Below are positions 27,073-36,804 of a stretch of DNA of 55,936 bases, in pieces. Made by a program: the position numbers and the translations under genes. Origin of the DNA: Spirochaetota bacterium (GTDB lineage: Bacteria; Spirochaetota; UBA4802; UB4802). The notes under the pieces were generated by a model, which saw nothing but the letters and a program-made list of their open reading frames with translations, was not told where the DNA came from and did not search any database. The stretch's first letter is position 1, and every line of letters begins with the position of its first letter. Where the stretch lies: the NCBI GenBank assembly GCA_029907515.1, contig JARYLT010000009.1:1-55936 (forward strand), written 5' to 3'.

Positions 27073-27657
27073 TTATTTCAGGTTTAAACTAATAGCAGAA
27101 ACATCTATTAAGGGATGTTCGTCAAATTTTTTGTTGAATGCAATGATTGTTTCAATGTCACCCACTAATTTGCCCTTTCCTTTGAATGAATATTCATGGT
27201 CAGGTGTATACAGTTCAGTTCCTTTTGCTTCTTTGTGAACTTCTTCTTTTGGTGCGTAATCAATAAGCTTAACTGATTTAGGTAATGATTTCAATATACT
27301 CTTTATTTCATCACCGTACTTTTTAGCATAGCATTCAAAGTTAAATTCAAATGATGCACCTTCAATTTTTTTAACTGATTTAATATACTTTTTATTAATG
27401 ATTGAATATTCAGGTTGTTTTTTGACAGCGGCTTCAAATTTTTTCCATGAATTAGCTTCAATAATAACATATTGTAACTTGCTTTTAAGGGTCAGGAATT
27501 CTTTAAGTACCTCAGAAAGTGTTGTTGCTTTTACATTGACCTGCTGGCTTAAATAATAGATGAAATTTTTACCTGCAGCTAATTTATATCCCTCAAGCAT
27601 ACCGTATACAAAGTTATAATGGCCTTCCAGTACTACTTCATAAAATGTTTTTGCCAT
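27073..27657 (-). CDS. Hypothetical protein, soluble
   Basis: I do not recognise this 194-residue protein. It begins MAKTFYEVVLEGHYNFVYGMLEGYKLA, has no signal peptide or membrane segment, and has alternating helices and strands. Two segments with similar YEV..E/FECYAKKYGDEIKSIL patterns could reflect an internal duplication of an alpha/beta unit, but the similarity is weak. GAGAGGTGGTATT gives a convincing start. It is followed by an 11-bp hairpin and lies upstream of nothing obviously related. Confidence 0.65.
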   Translation of the reverse strand: MAKTFYEVVLEGHYNFVYGMLEGYKLAAGKNFIYYLSQQVNVKATTLSEVLKEFLTLKSKLQYVIIEANSWKKFEAAVKKQPEYSIINKKYIKSVKKIEGASFEFNFECYAKKYGDEIKSILKSLPKSVKLIDYAPKEEVHKEAKGTELYTPDHEYSFKGKGKLVGDIETIIAFNKKFDEHPLIDVSAISLNLK

Positions 27658-27730
27658 AATACCACCTCTCGTTTATTATTATTGTTAATAGATCAGGGAA
27701 AACTATTTCCCCAAATCCAACAAAAGTATA

Positions 27731-29218
27731 TTATCTGAAAAATACATAGGTTACAAGTATAAAAACCGGAATAAGAATGGGAATTGAATATTTAAACATA
27801 TAACCAAAGAAACTTGGCATTCGTATTCCCGCTTCTTCTGAAATTGATTTTACCATAAAATTAGGGGCATTGCCAATATAGGTATTGGCACCCATAAATA
27901 CTGCACCTGCTGCTATTGCCTGTAAATATACGTTTTGTTCTGCTATCAGTCGGTGTACAGCTTCTATTTCAGGCATGCCAGCATAAAAGCTTCCCAGTGC
28001 TGTATTGAAGAACGTTAAATATGTTGGGGCATTGTCAAGAAAACTTGAAAGAGAACCCGTTGCCCAGAAATAATGAGCAGGCTGTTTTACTGCATTAATC
28101 AAAAATGCTAAGGCACCATGTTCACCAGCTTTTAATATTGCAAGAGCCGGGATAATGGTCATAAATATCCCAGCAAACAGGTATGCAACTTCCTGAATGG
28201 GAAACCATGTAAATTCATTGTCTTTTCGTATTTGCTGAGAAGTAGTTTTAAGTGATAGTAATCCCATGATGATGAGTACAGCATCCCTGATAAGGTTTTC
28301 TATTGATTGATGTACACCTAATATATTGACTTCACCTAACTTAACCAGGCCGCTGAATAATACACCACCAACAACACCAGCTAAGAAAATAAAATTGTGC
28401 CAGCCTTCTACTTTAAGCGCCTGCTTTTCACCATATTCTTCTTTGGATTTGTCTTCTTTGCTATAGAAGTATGTGTCAATTATGAAATACAGTATTAATA
28501 GTATTGTAACTGCAAAACCCCATACAGTAAAAAGATGTGTCAATGTCCAGAAGAATGGCACTCCGTGTAAAAATCCTAAAAATAGTGGTGGGTCGCCAAG
28601 CGGTGTTAATGAACCACCAATGTTGCTTACCAGAAATATGAAAAATACTATGGTATGTACTTTGTGTTTGCGCCATGCATTGGAGCGCAGGATTGGCCTG
28701 ATTAACAGCATGGATGCACCGGTAGTTCCGATCCAGGAAGCAAGGAATGAGCCAATAACCAGTATAATGGAATTAACTAACGGAGTGCCTTTTAATGAGC
28801 CACGTACAAGGATACCACCTGAAATGGTAAATAATGCCCACAGTAAAATAATAAACGGGATGTAGTCAATGATGTAAATATGCAGGATTTCATGTGCAGC
28901 TATCCCTTTATAGTAAATAACAAAGGGGATTGCAAATACAAGTGCCCAGAATGCTGAAACTTTTGGAAAATGGTGATGCCAGAAATGAGGGGCAAATAAA
29001 GGAAAAAGCGCTATTGATAGTAAAATCCCTGCAAATGGCAGTACTGACCATAATGGCAATTCGGTACCAATGTCATGTCCGCCATGTGATGTTTCAGCGG
29101 ATTCTGCTGTAACTGCAGGGTGTGCTGCTTCAGCGTAAAGAGCACCTGTACACACCAGTGGCATAGCCAATGCCACAATAACAAGAACTATCGTACAAAA
29201 AACTTTTAACTTTTTCAT
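27731..29218 (-). CDS. NhaD-type sodium:proton antiporter (ion transporter superfamily)
   Basis: This is a 495-residue inner-membrane transporter of the NhaD/citrate transporter/ArsB superfamily. GGSLTPLGDPPLFLGFLHGVPF and the second-half GANTYIGNAPNFMVKSI are the paired signature loops of NhaD proteins. The start is set at ATG 29218, where GGAGATCGGC precedes it; an upstream ATG at 29230 lacks spacing. An apparent cleavable signal (MKKLKVFCTIVLVIVALAMP) comes before the first helix. Na+/H+ exchange is the likely activity, but closely related proteins move other anions. Confidence 0.85.
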   Translation of the reverse strand: MKKLKVFCTIVLVIVALAMPLVCTGALYAEAAHPAVTAESAETSHGGHDIGTELPLWSVLPFAGILLSIALFPLFAPHFWHHHFPKVSAFWALVFAIPFVIYYKGIAAHEILHIYIIDYIPFIILLWALFTISGGILVRGSLKGTPLVNSIILVIGSFLASWIGTTGASMLLIRPILRSNAWRKHKVHTIVFFIFLVSNIGGSLTPLGDPPLFLGFLHGVPFFWTLTHLFTVWGFAVTILLILYFIIDTYFYSKEDKSKEEYGEKQALKVEGWHNFIFLAGVVGGVLFSGLVKLGEVNILGVHQSIENLIRDAVLIIMGLLSLKTTSQQIRKDNEFTWFPIQEVAYLFAGIFMTIIPALAILKAGEHGALAFLINAVKQPAHYFWATGSLSSFLDNAPTYLTFFNTALGSFYAGMPEIEAVHRLIAEQNVYLQAIAAGAVFMGANTYIGNAPNFMVKSISEEAGIRMPSFFGYMFKYSIPILIPVFILVTYVFFR

Positions 29219-29621
29219 GCCGATCTCCATTGACTGATATAGTATATATGTTGTTGAAGCAATATTTTCAACCGATAATGGATTGTCAAATAAAATACAG
29301 GCTGATGAATTACAAAATGGGTTTTGTATGAGTAATTGATATTCATATATTGTGAAATGTTCATTTTGGTGCCAGGTTATATTGGTAACTGATACATCCG
29401 GTGAGTTTTGAATGTCCTACTAATTGAATATCTAAGGTCATTGTAAATCTCCCATGCAAAAAAGAATTGATGAAGTGTAATGGTCATGCATGAATAAAGC
29501 AACAAAAATAAAGAAAAACCTTATAAATCTGCTTGCAATTACCTTATGTGAGTATATGTTTTAAATGCTTTTGTATTTTTTTATTAAAACCAGGTTACTT
29601 ATCTTCTGATATTGAGATTCT
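29219..29621. other. Divergent intergenic region, nothing recognised
   Basis: About 400 AT-rich bases lie between divergent genes. I see no gene, strong hairpin or repeat that I can name. Promoters for both neighbours must be here but no convincing box pair stands out. Confidence 0.4.
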
Positions 29622-30836
29622 ATGAACACATTATCCTTTTTAGTAAAACCGGTGTCATATCATTGTAATTTAGCATGCAATTACTGTTTTTACAAACGGG
29701 TAGTTGATCTGTACCCGGGGAGTCTTCAGATAATGCCGTTTGATGTAGCTGAGACGTTAATAAAAGCAGCAATTGGTACTGGCTCAACGTATATTTCATT
29801 CTGCTGGCAGGGTGGTGAACCAACGTTAGCAGGGCTTGATTTTTTTAGGGAGATAGTTACTGTTCAAAACCGTTTAAAGACAGATGTTCAAATCATAGAA
29901 AATTCACTTCAAACAAATGGAATTCTTCTCAATGATGAATGGTGTGAATTTTTATCACGTAACAATGTTCTGGTTGGTATAAGCCTGGATGGGCCAGAGG
30001 TAATACATGATACCTATCGAAGAGATTATGCAGGCCATGGTACCTTTGAAAAAGTTATGCATGCGATAGCTCTTATGAATGAATATGCCGTGCAGTATAA
30101 TATCCTTACATTGGTAAGCAATGCAAATGTTACACATGCACGTGAACTCTATGCCTTCTTCCGCTACAATAATTTTGCCTATCTACAGTTTATTCCATGT
30201 TTTGAACATGATGAAAAGGGAAATATAATGCCATACAGTATACGTGGAAAGGATCTGGGAAATTTTTACTGTGAGCTTTTTGATGCATGGTATCAGGATG
30301 GTTTTCCCTATGTTTCTGTTCGTTTGTTTCAGGATCTTCTCATGTATTCCTTGGGTGCAAAAACATCATGTTGCTGGCTTGGTGAATGCAATTCATATAT
30401 CGTTGTTGAGCACAATGGCGACTGTTACCCCTGTGATTTTTTTGTGTATCATGAGTGGCACTTAGGTAATATTATGAACTATCGCTTACAGGATATTTTG
30501 AATAATGAAAAGCGAAATACATTTGCGCAGTTCAAACGTGAAACAACTCCAGAATGCAGTGTGTGCAGCATTAATAATTTTTGTATGGGCGATTGTACCA
30601 GGTATAGATTCACTGCTGATATACATCAAAGAGGCACAAGTAAATTGTGTGAAGCCTGGAAGATGCTTTTTGAGCATTACCAGCACTATGAAAAGGAATT
30701 GGTAGAAAGGGTCAGTAAATTACAGAAATCAGTACAAACAGGAAAGTTTTTCCAGTTACAGCGCAATGACATTTGCCCATGTGGTAGTGGCAAAAAATTT
30801 AAAAAATGCTGTGGAAGGGCACCTCTTGCCATATAA
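29622..30836 (+). CDS. Radical SAM/SPASM protein, anaerobic sulfatase-maturase-like, with SEC-C tail
   Basis: The radical SAM cluster CNLACNYCFY is at residues 16-25. WQGGEPTLAG and SLQTNGILLNDEW follow, as in anaerobic sulfatase-maturing enzymes (anSME), which convert a Cys or Ser of a sulfatase to formylglycine. Two further cysteine groups (SCCWLGECNSY...GDCYPCDFF and ECSVCSINNFCMGDC) form the SPASM region for auxiliary Fe-S clusters. The last 25 residues hold a SEC-C zinc motif (NDICPCGSGKKFKKCCG), known from SecA and other proteins. No sulfatase gene lies in the window, so the substrate may be elsewhere or different. Confidence 0.87.
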   Translation: MNTLSFLVKPVSYHCNLACNYCFYKRVVDLYPGSLQIMPFDVAETLIKAAIGTGSTYISFCWQGGEPTLAGLDFFREIVTVQNRLKTDVQIIENSLQTNGILLNDEWCEFLSRNNVLVGISLDGPEVIHDTYRRDYAGHGTFEKVMHAIALMNEYAVQYNILTLVSNANVTHARELYAFFRYNNFAYLQFIPCFEHDEKGNIMPYSIRGKDLGNFYCELFDAWYQDGFPYVSVRLFQDLLMYSLGAKTSCCWLGECNSYIVVEHNGDCYPCDFFVYHEWHLGNIMNYRLQDILNNEKRNTFAQFKRETTPECSVCSINNFCMGDCTRYRFTADIHQRGTSKLCEAWKMLFEHYQHYEKELVERVSKLQKSVQTGKFFQLQRNDICPCGSGKKFKKCCGRAPLAI

Positions 30837-30885
30837 TATAAAAATATTAAAATTTAGAGAAAAAAAGAGAAAATAAAATCATATC

Positions 30886-31203
30886 TTGCAATAATTACGA
30901 TTATTCCCTGATAAAAAGCAAAATACTCAAAATTTTAGCATTCATGTTTCAGGCCTACGGTGACGAAAAGTCGAGCAGGGAGTAGTGTCTCCTGACATTG
31001 GTCTTTGAAAACACCTGTTGGGGTTTGTGGTTTGATAGTAGCACTCCAGGCTTGGCCTTTTAATGGTTCTGGTCTTGTATGAGCCCAGATACAAGCCTGG
31101 AACAGGGTAGCTTTGTAGCTACTCACCCTTACACTGCACTGTCTGCCCGGTGTGGTGTAATTAATGGCAGGGAAGCCAAAACTAATGTGCAAAGGAGTGT
31201 AAA
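30886..31203 (+). promoter_or_regulatory. Promoter and structured 5' leader of flaB1
   Basis: TTGCAA (30886-30891) and TGATAA (30909-30914) with 17 bp between them form a plausible sigma-70 promoter. This would give a leader of about 280 nt. The leader holds CCAGGCTTG (31046-31054) pairing with CAAGCCTGG (31092-31100). It also holds CTTGTAT/ATACAAG (31074-31080 and 31089-31095), which shares bases with that stem and so excludes it. A third hairpin is GTAGCT-TTGT-AGCTAC (31107-31122). TCTTTGAAAAC (31002-31012) recurs in the flaB2 leader. AAAGGAGTG forms the RBS. Regulatory use of the alternative stems is inferred. Confidence 0.6.
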
Positions 31204-32052
31204 ATGATTATCAACCACAACATGAGTGCTGTAAACGCTAACAGAACACTTAAGTTCACACAATGGAGTGTGAACAAGAGTATGGAGAAGCTTTCATCAG
31301 GCGAAAGAATAAATAGAGCCGGCGATGATGCTTCTGGTTTGGCAGTGTCTGAAAAGATGCGAACCCAGATTCAGGGTTTGCGTCAGGCTGAACGAAATAC
31401 CGAAGATGGTATGTCGTTTGTACAGACTGCAGAAGGGTATTTAGCACAGACTGCCCAGATTATCCAGAGAATAAGGGTTCTGGCGGTTCAGGCTGCAAAC
31501 GGTATCTATACCAATGCAGATCGTCAGCTTATTCAGGTTGAAGTATCTGCCCTGGTAGACGAAGTGGATCGTATAGCATCTCAGGCAGAATTTAACCGGT
31601 TTAAGATATTAACCGGTGAGTTCTCCAAGATTAATCCAAAGTCAAGCATGTGGTTCCATATGGGACCTAACGCCAATCAGCGCGTAAGGGTATTCATTGG
31701 AACCATGACAGCTCAGGCTTTCAGGATGAAGGATGCTACTGGTAAAGTAGCTATTACACTGACATCACCAGGTGGTGCAAATGCTACCATTGGTGTTATG
31801 GATGCTGCGTTGCAGAAGCTTTCCAAGCAGCGTGCTGACTTAGGTGCCTATTATAACAGGCTTGAGCATACTGCAAAGGGGCTTATGACTGCGTATGAAA
31901 ACGTTCAGGCATCAGAATCTCGCATACGGGATACTGATATGGCTGAAGAAATGGTAGATTTTACCAAGAACACAGTCCTTGTGCAGTCAGGCACTGCAAT
32001 GTTAGCACAGGCTAATTTACAACCCCAATCGGTGTTACGATTACTTGTGTAA
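31204..32052 (+). CDS. flaB: Flagellin FlaB-type, first copy
   Basis: This 282-residue core flagellin would build the periplasmic flagellar filament of a spirochaete. The conserved N-terminus ([13 protein letters not shown], then [21 protein letters not shown]) and C-terminus ([14 protein letters not shown], then [23 protein letters not shown]) form the D0/D1 coiled coils. There is only a short central region, as in other spirochaete FlaB proteins, with no variable outer domain. AAAGGAGTGTAAA precedes the ATG. Its paralogue follows after a 317-bp structured gap. The long leader suggests strong post-transcriptional control, which fits the amounts in which filament proteins are made. Confidence 0.96.
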   Translation: MIINHNMSAVNANRTLKFTQWSVNKSMEKLSSGERINRAGDDASGLAVSEKMRTQIQGLRQAERNTEDGMSFVQTAEGYLAQTAQIIQRIRVLAVQAANGIYTNADRQLIQVEVSALVDEVDRIASQAEFNRFKILTGEFSKINPKSSMWFHMGPNANQRVRVFIGTMTAQAFRMKDATGKVAITLTSPGGANATIGVMDAALQKLSKQRADLGAYYNRLEHTAKGLMTAYENVQASESRIRDTDMAEEMVDFTKNTVLVQSGTAMLAQANLQPQSVLRLLV

Positions 32053-32369
32053 TCAGCTAGGGGACACACCTAATGGTTCTTTGAAAACTTTTGTGATGAT
32101 TCTCACTCTCCCTGGACGATTGTACCGGGGCTGTCCTTTCTATTCGGCTGCTTGTTCTGGCGGCCGGTGATGATGGGAGGGCGTCACCGGCTGCCGGAAT
32201 CACGGCAGCTGATGAGGTCTGGATGATGGGCAGTCCGGGCAACATTGGGGAGAAAACCCCTGGTCTAACATTAGACCCTGTATGTTCATGATGAACATAC
32301 TGAAAAATCCTGAGATATCTCAACAGAAATACTGGGATATCCTGTAAACGTTCAAGGGAGGGAGAGTTT
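32053..32369 (+). promoter_or_regulatory. Structured leader between flaB1 and flaB2
   Basis: A run of perfect hairpins fills the second half. GCCGGTGA/TCACCGGC is at 32164-32192. GCTGCCG/CGGCAGC at 32191-32210 shares two bases with the first. GGGG/CCCC is at 32248-32261, GGTCTA/TAGACC at 32263-32278, and GTATGTTCA/TGAACATAC at 32281-32301. The palindromes TGAGATATCTCA (32312-32323) and GGATATCC (32336-32343) follow. TCTTTGAAAAC (32079-32089) is shared with the flaB1 leader. GGGAGGGAGAG is the RBS. The stretch is clearly richer in GC than the surroundings. No open frame fits it. It may stabilise the mRNA or bind a regulator such as CsrA; the latter is inference. Confidence 0.65.
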
Positions 32370-33212
32370 ATGAGAATCAATCACAACTTAAGCGCTATAT
32401 TCGCTAACAGGCAGCTTAAGATCGTCTCATCGCGAATGGATAAGTCCATTGAGCGGTTGGCATCTGGTCAGCAGATTAACAGAGCTGGCGATGATGCTTC
32501 GGGGCTTGCTGTGTCAGAGAAAATGAGGACACAGATTAATGGTTTGTTCCAGGCTGAACGAAATGCCGAAAACGGGCTTTCGTTTATACAGGTTGCCGAA
32601 GGATCATTACAGCAGATTAATGATATTCTGCAGAGGATCCGGATGCTATCGGTACAGGCTGCTAATGGAATTTATTCAAATGCCGACCGTGCGCAGATTC
32701 AGGTTGAAGTATCGCAGCTTATTGATGAAATCGACAGGATTTCAACATCCGCTGAGTTCAACCGTATGAAAATGCTCACCGGCATTTATGCGCGCAATTC
32801 GCGGGTGGGAAGCATATTCTTCCATATTGGACCAAACCAGGGGCAAAGGATTAGAGCCTTTATTACTACGATGAGTGCCAAGGCTTTAAACCTTTACGAT
32901 GGGAACCGGAAACGGTCAATTTCCACTGTTGGTCAGGCAAATGCCATGATAGGGTATATCGATGCAGCTTTAGATAAGCTGAATCGGCAAAGGGCAGACC
33001 TTGGTGGCTACTACAACAGGATGGAAAATACTATCAATGCTCTGGCGATGTCCTATGAGAATATGTTAGCTGCTGATTCCCGTATACGGGATGCGGATAT
33101 GGCAGCTGAAATGGTTGAGTTTACAAAGGACCAGATCCTCGTCCAGAGTGGTGTTGCGATGCTGGCTCAGGCTAATTTCAAGCCACAGTTAGTGTTGCAT
33201 TTATTGGGATGA
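32370..33212 (+). CDS. flaB: Flagellin FlaB-type, second copy
   Basis: This 280-residue paralogue of the preceding flagellin begins [37 protein letters not shown] and ends [18 protein letters not shown]. The family signatures ([36 protein letters not shown]) are identical in position to the first copy, so the pair arose by duplication. Spirochaete filaments commonly contain several FlaB proteins that are not fully interchangeable. A strong RBS (AAGGGAGGGAGAG) and the following terminator mark it as the end of the flagellin unit. Confidence 0.96.
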   Translation: MRINHNLSAIFANRQLKIVSSRMDKSIERLASGQQINRAGDDASGLAVSEKMRTQINGLFQAERNAENGLSFIQVAEGSLQQINDILQRIRMLSVQAANGIYSNADRAQIQVEVSQLIDEIDRISTSAEFNRMKMLTGIYARNSRVGSIFFHIGPNQGQRIRAFITTMSAKALNLYDGNRKRSISTVGQANAMIGYIDAALDKLNRQRADLGGYYNRMENTINALAMSYENMLAADSRIRDADMAAEMVEFTKDQILVQSGVAMLAQANFKPQLVLHLLG

Positions 33213-33245
33213 GGGAAAAACCGGTTACCGCAGTGCCGACCGGTA

Positions 33246-33289
33246 TTTGCCCTCTCTTAGAATTTGCGAGGAGAGGGCAAAAATTTTTT
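33246..33289 (+). terminator. Terminator after flaB2
   Basis: TTTGCCCTCTC (33246-33256) and GAGAGGGCAAA (33271-33281) make an 11-bp perfect stem followed by a six-T run. A smaller repeat, ACCGGT/ACCGGT, lies just upstream. It separates flaB2 from flaG. Confidence 0.93.
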
Positions 33290-33336
33290 AAAATTTTTAC
33301 AGGGAAGTTTTTTAAGTATACAAGGAGGTAACTTGT

Positions 33337-33663
33337 ATGGATATTAGCAAAGTTTCGGGGAATATGTCTGTAAATGCTTTCAAGGTTAAGCAGTCTGAAG
33401 CACGAAACGAGAATAGAAAATATGAAGAACCCCGTTTTACAAAGGAAAATTTGAATGATGCTGTAGACATGCTGAATGCAGCAGCAAAAACGGTTAACAA
33501 TCGTATAGCATTTTCAGTCGATGAAAAGACTGACCGAATTGTTATGCGTGTTCTGGATGCCAACAATAATGAAGTGATACGGGAAATACCTCCAAAAGAG
33601 GTAATCAGGCTTGCTGCTCAGATCAGGGAAATGATAGGCATGTTTATCGATGAGTCACGATAA
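33337..33663 (+). CDS. flaG: FlaG family protein
   Basis: This 108-residue protein ends in the FlaG domain: AVDMLNAAAKTVNNRIAFSVDEKTDRIVMRVLD, then VIREIPPKEVIRLAAQIREMIG. FlaG affects filament length in several bacteria but its mechanism is not settled. The first 40 residues are charged and probably disordered. AAGGAGGTAACTTGT gives a strong start. Its place between the flagellins and fliD is the usual one. Confidence 0.93.
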   Translation: MDISKVSGNMSVNAFKVKQSEARNENRKYEEPRFTKENLNDAVDMLNAAAKTVNNRIAFSVDEKTDRIVMRVLDANNNEVIREIPPKEVIRLAAQIREMIGMFIDESR

Positions 33664-33773
33664 TTTTATTGTAATATGTCGCTTTAGTGATTGGTGAATT
33701 TTGCCGATAATGTATTGAAATAGTATGGGTACATTGCTATCTTTACTATTATCTTACATGAAGGGATACATGT

Positions 33774-35795
33774 ATGCCAGTCACTTTAGGCGGCGTAGCA
33801 TCAGGGATGGATACCGACCAGATAATTCAAAAGCTGGTTGAGGTAGAAGCCAGGCCTATTATACAATGGCAGGAAGAAAAAGATAACTATTCCCGCCGCA
33901 AAGAAGCTTTGCGCCTGTTGCAAACAAAACTGAACACATTAAATAATGCAACTAAAGATTTATATGGTTTCAGGTCACCATTCAAGGAAAAAGGTGTCCA
34001 GGTTTCTGATACTGGTGTTTTGCAGGCTCAGGCGTCACGTCATGCGGTCAATGGTACACATACACTTGAAGTATTGAATTTAGCTTCATCCCACAAAATA
34101 TCCACTGATCAGATTAAAGAAGATGAAATATTGCCTGCAGGAACCTTCAGCATTGAAGTAGATGGGAATTCGTATACTATTAAATTTCGTGGTGGTAACA
34201 TCAAAGCATTGAGTGACAAAATTAATGAAATTGCATCAAGTGTTGTTTCGGCAACAACAATTAAAACTATCGATGATAAAAGTATTTTAACTATTGAATC
34301 AAAAGTTCCGGGAAAAAAGGGTGAATTAAAGATACGGGGTGATGAAGAGTACTTAAAAAAGATTGGGCTGGTAAAAGGTGAAAAAGGTGCAGCAAAGGAA
34401 TCCCAGCGGATAATCTTTGATACAAAATATTTTACCGGGTATACTGGGGACAAACCTGTAGAAGATGAAGATGGAACTCTGACAGTTGATAAAGATGGGA
34501 AAATGCTTACAATAGATGCCAGATTATGGCGTGAGTATATTTTACCGGTTGAGTACCAGGCACAAAAGCAGTCAATACTTGAACTGAATATTACATATTC
34601 AAAGGAAAAATCAGAAGATGAAGTAATACCATATAAAGTTGAGATAGGTCCTGATGAAACAACTGTTATAAAGGGTATTGAACTGAAAGGGTATAATGTT
34701 TCCCGTGAACGGCCTCTTGAAAAGAAACCAAAAAAAGAGGTTGAAGATATTATTGGTGTTGGTGTAGTTTCGGTTGAAGATGGCAAACGTATTGAAAAAA
34801 TATATAAGCTAGATCACACTAAACAGGGAAAACAGGAAATACCTGTAGGTCAGGATTTTGCAAATAAAAAGATAACAAAAATTTTGTTCTACTGTAATGA
34901 TGGGAAGGCTACTTTTCAGGATGCTTCACTGATTACTGAGATAAAGGGAGAAGGAATACTTGATCCAAAAAATGTTATAGCTGAAGCAAATGATGCAAAA
35001 ATAAAACTTGATGGGGTCGAGATAGTTAGACCAAAAAATAACGGTATTGATGATGTATTAAAGGGGGTAACCCTCAATCTGTTAAGCACTACAACTAAAC
35101 CCGTTACTATCACAATTCGTCAGAATACTGAAACGGCAGTTGAAAAGATAAAGAAGTTTGTTGAAGCATATAATGATTACCTTGCATTCAATAATGAATT
35201 AACAAAGGCCGTAAAAAGCGATAAAGTGGGGGATTACCAAAAGGATAAATATAAAAATGGTATTTTTATTGGGGACATGACTTTAATGCGGTTGCAGAAT
35301 GCATTGAAGACCGCAATTAGCTCTGCTTATCCGTCGAATGTAGAAAAGCCTGTTAAAATGCTTTATCAGATAGGCGTTTCAACCGGTGAAATAAATGCAA
35401 AGTGGGAAACTATAAGGGAAGGCAAGCTTATAATAGATGAAGCAAAGCTTGTTGAGGTGCTATCAGAAAATCCGGAAGGTGTTCAGGATTTTTTTGGTTC
35501 AGATAATGATGGTGATAACCGCATAGATAATGGATTGGCATTTAAAATGGAAAGTATATTGGATCCATATGTCAGTGCTGGTAAAAACATCATAGTAGCA
35601 AAAATGGATCTTGAAGATGCATCTATTAAAGCCACTGATGAGCGCATTGAACGCAAACAGGAGCATCTGAAAGCGTATGAACAAAAATTGAGGCAAAAAT
35701 TTGCTTCTATGGAAAAGGCTGTTTCAGGCTCCAAGTCACAGAGCAACTGGCTGGAAATGCAAATGAAAAATATGAAACAACAAACTGGAGAATAA
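33774..35795 (+). CDS. fliD: Flagellar hook-associated protein 2 (filament cap)
   Basis: FliD caps the growing filament and helps flagellin fold. The N-terminal signature GGVASGMDTDQIIQKLVEVEARPI is clear, and the C-terminal FliD_C region ends with QKFASMEKAVSGSKSQSNWLEMQMKNM. The 673-residue length is at the long end, as in spirochaetes, with a large lysine- and glutamate-rich middle domain. In spirochaetes the filament lies in the periplasm, so this cap works there. It precedes an unknown gene by 22 bp, which is probably co-transcribed. Confidence 0.95.
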   Translation: MPVTLGGVASGMDTDQIIQKLVEVEARPIIQWQEEKDNYSRRKEALRLLQTKLNTLNNATKDLYGFRSPFKEKGVQVSDTGVLQAQASRHAVNGTHTLEVLNLASSHKISTDQIKEDEILPAGTFSIEVDGNSYTIKFRGGNIKALSDKINEIASSVVSATTIKTIDDKSILTIESKVPGKKGELKIRGDEEYLKKIGLVKGEKGAAKESQRIIFDTKYFTGYTGDKPVEDEDGTLTVDKDGKMLTIDARLWREYILPVEYQAQKQSILELNITYSKEKSEDEVIPYKVEIGPDETTVIKGIELKGYNVSRERPLEKKPKKEVEDIIGVGVVSVEDGKRIEKIYKLDHTKQGKQEIPVGQDFANKKITKILFYCNDGKATFQDASLITEIKGEGILDPKNVIAEANDAKIKLDGVEIVRPKNNGIDDVLKGVTLNLLSTTTKPVTITIRQNTETAVEKIKKFVEAYNDYLAFNNELTKAVKSDKVGDYQKDKYKNGIFIGDMTLMRLQNALKTAISSAYPSNVEKPVKMLYQIGVSTGEINAKWETIREGKLIIDEAKLVEVLSENPEGVQDFFGSDNDGDNRIDNGLAFKMESILDPYVSAGKNIIVAKMDLEDASIKATDERIERKQEHLKAYEQKLRQKFASMEKAVSGSKSQSNWLEMQMKNMKQQTGE

Positions 35796-35817
35796 TTATT
35801 ATTATAAGAGGTTAGTA

Positions 35818-36804
35818 ATGCAGCTTTTAATTAATGACCATCCTGTTGATTTTACCATAGAAAAAGAAAGCACAGTTAAAGATGTGATGAGTTCGATACA
35901 CAACTGGGCGTCTCAGCGAAGCCTGATATTTTCAGGTGCTATTGTTGATGGTGTGCTGTATCAGCCTGATTCAGCACCCGATATCCCAATACATGATATT
36001 ACAAATATTAATTGCTATGTCCAGTCGGTAGGTGATGTTGTGATCGATTCAATCAAGGAAGGCATTGCATATTGTAATAGAGCTGAACAGTATTTAAAAG
36101 ATAAAGAAAGTTTAGAACAATTAACTGATAATGAGTTTGCTCAGTTGCACTATGGTATTGAATGGATTGTTTCAGTATTACAGTCAGTATTGCATATGCT
36201 TGGTCTGGAAAGGGAAGATGTACGGTTCAAAGATATGACAGTACAACAATATATTGATTCAATTAAATCATTACAATGCATGATAAAAGATAACAGGACC
36301 AGTAGTGATATTAATAAAATTCATGAATTGTTTCATGATGTAACAACATTATTCAGAGTATTACTTTGCAGTGATGCACTGAAGCATCTTGTGATACAGA
36401 GTGTGGATTCACCTGATGTTCTTTTTAAAACACTGCTTGATTTAAAAGCAATGGTTTCAAAGCAGGTAGATAATTTAGAGGCGATAGCTGGTCTGTATCA
36501 GAAAGGTAAAGATAATGAAGCGCTGGAAATAATACACACACTGGTAGATTTTCTTTATTTATATATGCGAACCTGCTATCAGGTAGCACCGGTATTTGGC
36601 ATTAATCTCATAGATATTGTCCATAATGATCAATCTCTTGAAGAACTGAATATCCGATTGCAGGATATGCTCTCGGAAATTGTTGGTATAATGGAAAACA
36701 ATGATATAGTCAGTCTTTCAGATATACTTGAATATGAATTAAAGCCTCTGATTGGGGAATTAGACAATTATCTTGACAAAATACTTCAGAATATAAAATC
36801 GTAG
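35818..36804 (+). CDS. Unknown protein of the flagellar cluster
   Basis: I do not recognise a named family. The first 75 residues (MQLLINDHPVDFTIEKESTVKDVMSS, then DITNINCYVQSVGDV) look like a small beta-grasp fold. The remaining 250 residues are helical and acidic, with several coiled-coil-like segments and no membrane helix. AAGAGGTTAGTA precedes the ATG, 22 bp after fliD. Position fits where fliS (flagellin chaperone) often lies, but FliS is about 130 residues, so this is not a simple FliS. A cytoplasmic export or assembly helper is a reasonable guess only. Confidence 0.7.
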   Translation: MQLLINDHPVDFTIEKESTVKDVMSSIHNWASQRSLIFSGAIVDGVLYQPDSAPDIPIHDITNINCYVQSVGDVVIDSIKEGIAYCNRAEQYLKDKESLEQLTDNEFAQLHYGIEWIVSVLQSVLHMLGLEREDVRFKDMTVQQYIDSIKSLQCMIKDNRTSSDINKIHELFHDVTTLFRVLLCSDALKHLVIQSVDSPDVLFKTLLDLKAMVSKQVDNLEAIAGLYQKGKDNEALEIIHTLVDFLYLYMRTCYQVAPVFGINLIDIVHNDQSLEELNIRLQDMLSEIVGIMENNDIVSLSDILEYELKPLIGELDNYLDKILQNIKS

